From assembly GCA_935421135.1 (NCBI GenBank), contig OW285191.1, positions 7,697,504 to 7,761,503 on the forward strand: DNA of 64,000 nt, in the 5' to 3' direction. Position numbers and translations under genes: made by a program. Positions 61,752 through 64,000 of the stretch are shown one piece after another. Each line of letters begins with the position of its first letter. Position 1 is the first letter of the stretch. Source of the stretch: Bugulina stolonifera (taxonomy: Eukaryota; Bryozoa; Gymnolaemata; Cheilostomatida; Bugulidae). Below the pieces are notes generated by a model, which did no database searches, was not told the DNA's origin, and saw nothing but the letters and a program-made list of their open reading frames with translations.

Positions 61752-62279
61752 CTAGTCAAAGTGAAAAGGTGAAAAAAGCATAATATTGTTTACATGCGTT
61801 GTGAGTGGGAAAGTATTATTTCTTTTATTATAGTATAAACGTTGTAATAGAGCTCTTATAGAATGATCTCGAACTCCTCCTTCTACTCTGCTTAGCCGTG
61901 TAATTATTCCCTCCATACTCCACCCTCGAGCTCGAAGGAGACAGAACAAGATGCAGTAGTCTCCACACACGTTAGTACTCTCTTCTTGTAGACACTCTCC
62001 ATTCCATACTATTGGTATTCCCCATTGTTGTAACATCTTACCCACATCAGGATAAATAGAAGGGGGGAGTACATAGGAGTCGAAATACTCTATTTCTTTT
62101 CCATTTGAAAAAACAGAGATCCAATGCTCGCCACTTTTCTCACTTGCTTGAGTGTTGAAAACAAAAGATCCAGATGGGGAGAAGGAGTCTAAGAAGTGAT
62201 CCCTTGGCATAACCCCTCTGAAGGAGGTTGATGAGATTTTGTCATCAGATAGAATATTCGAGATTGAGAATGTATCCAT
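61752..62279 (-). CDS. Adenain-like cysteine protease (PRO) of the Polinton element, 175 aa
   Basis: Processing protease of the adenovirus type (peptidase C5 fold), which matures virion proteins in adenoviruses and is a hallmark gene of Polintons. The catalytic set can be placed: H52 in SGEHW, D67 in EYFDSY, Q98 in ECLQEE and the nucleophile C105 in NVCGDYC. The Gln lies seven residues before the Cys, as in adenain (Q115, C122). The length of 175 aa is somewhat short against about 200 in adenovirus. The start ATG at 62279 lies 5 bp after the capsid gene stop, so both are probably expressed together. No stops or shifts; all catalytic residues are kept, so it could be active. Confidence 0.92.
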   Translation of the reverse strand: MDTFSISNILSDDKISSTSFRGVMPRDHFLDSFSPSGSFVFNTQASEKSGEHWISVFSNGKEIEYFDSYVLPPSIYPDVGKMLQQWGIPIVWNGECLQEESTNVCGDYCILFCLLRARGWSMEGIITRLSRVEGGVRDHSIRALLQRLYYNKRNNTFPLTTHVNNIMLFSPFHFD

Positions 62280-62284
62280 TCTTT

Positions 62285-63631
62285 TTACATCATCCCGACT
62301 ACCATAGATACTTCGTGATTTGCATTCAAGTAGATAATGTCATCTTTTTCTTCGTATACAAACCGTCCAAGTGTATTTTGAGTTTGATTAGCAAATGCTA
62401 GATTAATAGATAGACTCCCATTTGATAACAGGTGAAAGTTGTCATCACACAAATCTCCTGAAATGTCAAAGGCGTAGAGAGCAGCGCAGGACTTGTATTT
62501 GCTAGGGGAGATCTCATTCCCTGTGTCAGCATCCGATGTATTTGTGACAGTGAACAAATTCATGAATTCACGAGCAAACTTTCCACTTGCAAAGTTTGGT
62601 TCATATCTTCGGGTCACTGGTGTTACATCAATTAGTAGTTCTAATGAACTTAGGTTGTTATGTCCGAATTTGAAGGGATTTTGCTTATACGTTCCACTCT
62701 TTGCAGTATGGTTGACTAGTACAACAAAGACTCTGTTTGGCTTCTGTCTCGCTTGATCAAAGTTTACTCTCACTGACTGGTGTCCAGCAGGGATGACATA
62801 GAAATGAGTTTTTGTTCGGTCAATTGGTAGTTTTATAGACTCTTGTTGCACAACCCAAACATCCATTTGTGCTTTTTGTAATGCTGGATTGGCTTGTACA
62901 CGTCGAATCCACAATTCTGCCTTAGTTATAGAAATCTTCGCCCCTCCTGCAGGGTTGTCTGTCTCTGCTAAGAGGGCCATTTGTGGAATAGTACGTTGTA
63001 GAGTAAGGCGAGAGCGAACTCCTGGTGGAATAAGTCTTCCTTGAGAAAACATACTCAACCTAGGTCTCCCATAAAAACTCATCTCTTTACTTGCGGCTAT
63101 AAGATTCTTTCTTTTTTCAATCACTTCGGGAGGAATACCATCATAGTCTTCTCCAGTTCCTTCATCCTCCATCCACCCACTCCCAACTTTCATATATGTG
63201 CTCTTAGCATCTTTACCATAGTTTAGGAGATTCTCGACATAAGCTCTATGTCCATAGTTTGGTTCATACTCAACATCTTGCCCAGCCAGTTGAACAGTAG
63301 CAGAAGAAAAGAGACTGTGCATAAAATTGTCCCCTGGAACAACCTTTAGTTGTTCTTCCGCAGGTAGTACGCTTCCATCAGCCTTGCTCACCTTTACCGT
63401 GGTGTGTAAGTAAGACCTTGATAGATCTGTGTAGAGTTCGTCTGCGGGCGGGATGTTAAATTCAATAGTGCCATCAGGGGAGTCCGTAACAGGAGCCAAA
63501 GGTACCCACTCACCTCTGAGCACGCTAGTATGAGTTGGCGGAGTCGCAAATAAGTCAAAACTGGAGTCAACCGTGTCTGGAGAGTCTTCAGAAACCTTGG
63601 AGAGAGAGATGGCTCGATGTGTGACGGACAT
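62285..63631 (-). CDS. Polinton/adintovirus major capsid protein (hexon-like, F54H12.2 family), 448 aa
   Basis: Resembles the animal protein family often labelled 'uncharacterized protein F54H12.2-like', now understood as the Polinton major capsid protein with a double jelly-roll fold that forms capsomer trimers. Recognisable segments: EFNIPP near the N-terminus; GQDVEYEPNYGHRAYVENLL (about residues 118-137); RLIPPGVRSRLTLQR near 205-219; and the late FKFGHNNLSSLELLIDV with RRYEPNFASGKFAREF. Length is typical for the family. It lies directly upstream of the protease and downstream of the small basic virion protein on the same strand. The frame is intact from ATG 63631 to stop 62285. Confidence 0.9.
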   Translation of the reverse strand: MSVTHRAISLSKVSEDSPDTVDSSFDLFATPPTHTSVLRGEWVPLAPVTDSPDGTIEFNIPPADELYTDLSRSYLHTTVKVSKADGSVLPAEEQLKVVPGDNFMHSLFSSATVQLAGQDVEYEPNYGHRAYVENLLNYGKDAKSTYMKVGSGWMEDEGTGEDYDGIPPEVIEKRKNLIAASKEMSFYGRPRLSMFSQGRLIPPGVRSRLTLQRTIPQMALLAETDNPAGGAKISITKAELWIRRVQANPALQKAQMDVWVVQQESIKLPIDRTKTHFYVIPAGHQSVRVNFDQARQKPNRVFVVLVNHTAKSGTYKQNPFKFGHNNLSSLELLIDVTPVTRRYEPNFASGKFAREFMNLFTVTNTSDADTGNEISPSKYKSCAALYAFDISGDLCDDNFHLLSNGSLSINLAFANQTQNTLGRFVYEEKDDIIYLNANHEVSMVVGMM

Positions 63632-63736
63632 GTTCGATAGTGTGAGAGTTGTTCCATCTAGTACTTGCTCCTACAAACGTTTGTCTAAGAGTGGGGAGTG
63701 GTGAGTCTAGGTGTGGATTATATATTTATCTTTCAT

Positions 63737-64000
63737 TTAGTCAAAAACTGTTTTTCTTCCTTTACGTTTTTTCTTTGTAGACTTTTGACTAATTCGTGCA
63801 CGTTTGGCAGGTGGTTCACGTAGTTCGTCTTCTACATCACCTAGAAGATATCCACCAGCTTCACGAAAACGTTTTGCTGCAGAAGATTTGAAGTTCTCTC
63901 CCTTGATTACATCTCCCAGAACTAAAGCTCTAGTAGTCAATAGCTTTTTCCCAATAGTTTTGGCACCATTCTTTAGCATGGGAAGGACCCCTCGGGCCAG
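63737..64000 (-). CDS. Small basic virion protein of the Polinton element, C-terminal part
   Basis: The frame is open to the window edge: before the internal Met at 63979 it already reads LARGVLP, so the true start lies to the right of 64000. The segment GVLPMLKNGAKTIGKK, with a following LTTRALVLGDVIKGE, and the very basic end (AKRARISQKSTKKKRKGRK) are like the adenovirus pX/pVI-type minor virion proteins next to the capsid gene in adintoviruses. The basic end could bind DNA or act as a nuclear localisation signal. The stop is at 63737-63739, about 105 bp upstream of the capsid ATG. Confidence 0.75.
   Translation of the reverse strand: MARGVLPMLKNGAKTIGKKLLTTRALVLGDVIKGENFKSSAAKRFREAGGYLLGDVEDELREPPAKRARISQKSTKKKRKGRKTVFD

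Larger units (their letters stand above)
61444..64000 (-). mobile_element. Maverick/Polinton (adintovirus-like) element, one end, truncated by the window edge
   Basis: Three adjacent minus-strand genes (adenain-like protease, major capsid protein, small basic virion protein) in an order known from Polintons. The frames are intact and tightly packed (5 bp between protease start and capsid stop), without introns, in contrast to the host genes. The left boundary is set after the CCCGATGT repeat for convenience; the terminal repeat and 6-bp target duplication could not be located because the other end, with the DNA polymerase B and integrase genes expected there, lies beyond 64000. Intact frames suggest a recent insertion or continued selection. 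Confidence 0.88.

Noticed and set aside
62493..63226. Plus-strand small frames inside the capsid gene
   Set aside because: They are antisense shadows of the well-supported capsid gene.

Overview
The window is eukaryotic nuclear DNA from an animal. Genes are split by GT-AG introns, coding density is low, the base composition is AT-rich apart from one GC island, and repeats are dense. The conserved genes (USP10-type deubiquitinase, eIF1A, F-box/LRR proteins), a Maverick/Polinton element and several retroelement families suggest a marine invertebrate, perhaps a sponge. The species call is inference; nothing in the sequence fixes it. The palindrome TACATGTA and its extensions recur throughout.

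Layout. 0-1.3 kb: 5' part of a USP10-like gene on the minus strand, running off the left edge. 2.3-7.2 kb: two decayed Penelope-like (GIY-YIG) fragments flanking an intact but diverged eIF1A paralog on the minus strand (4932-6282). 8.2-10.3 kb: a 29-bp tandem repeat and a 5'-truncated Jockey/CR1-type retrotransposon with an open reverse transcriptase frame. 11-27 kb: an eIF1A duplication field on the plus strand. It holds one gene with intact exons 2-5 (15.2-16.4 kb), one copy with an intact promoter but a 1-nt deletion (20.5-21.9 kb), one exon 3-4 pseudogene (24.7-25.1 kb) and scattered remnants (26.4-26.8 kb). These sit among related segmental repeats, a perfect 270-bp tandem duplication, a TA-flanked MITE and a broken second retrotransposon.

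29.9-37.5 kb is a large imperfect inverted repeat. Its right arm carries the 3' half of an F-box/LRR gene (35.95-43.9 kb, minus, 11 exons, 446 codons) and its left arm an internally deleted copy of the same 3' end in the opposite orientation. A second F-box/LRR gene with the same exon plan (51.9-60.2 kb, minus) is interrupted inside an LRR exon by a 2.56-kb TIR element with a 4-bp target duplication. Between the two genes lie gene-poor DNA, an LTR-like block and a 65-unit decamer minisatellite (49.6-50.3 kb). 60.6-61.1 kb is a very GC-rich (CCG/CCA) island. From about 61.3 kb to the right edge is one end of a Maverick/Polinton (adintovirus-like) element with adenain-type protease, major capsid protein and a small basic virion protein, all on the minus strand.

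The cellular genes do not form one pathway, although USP10 and the F-box proteins both belong to ubiquitin biology. The main theme is duplication: of eIF1A, of the F-box/LRR gene, and of the repeats that probably helped copy them. All exon models were made by eye from splice signals, reading phase and comparison between paralogs.
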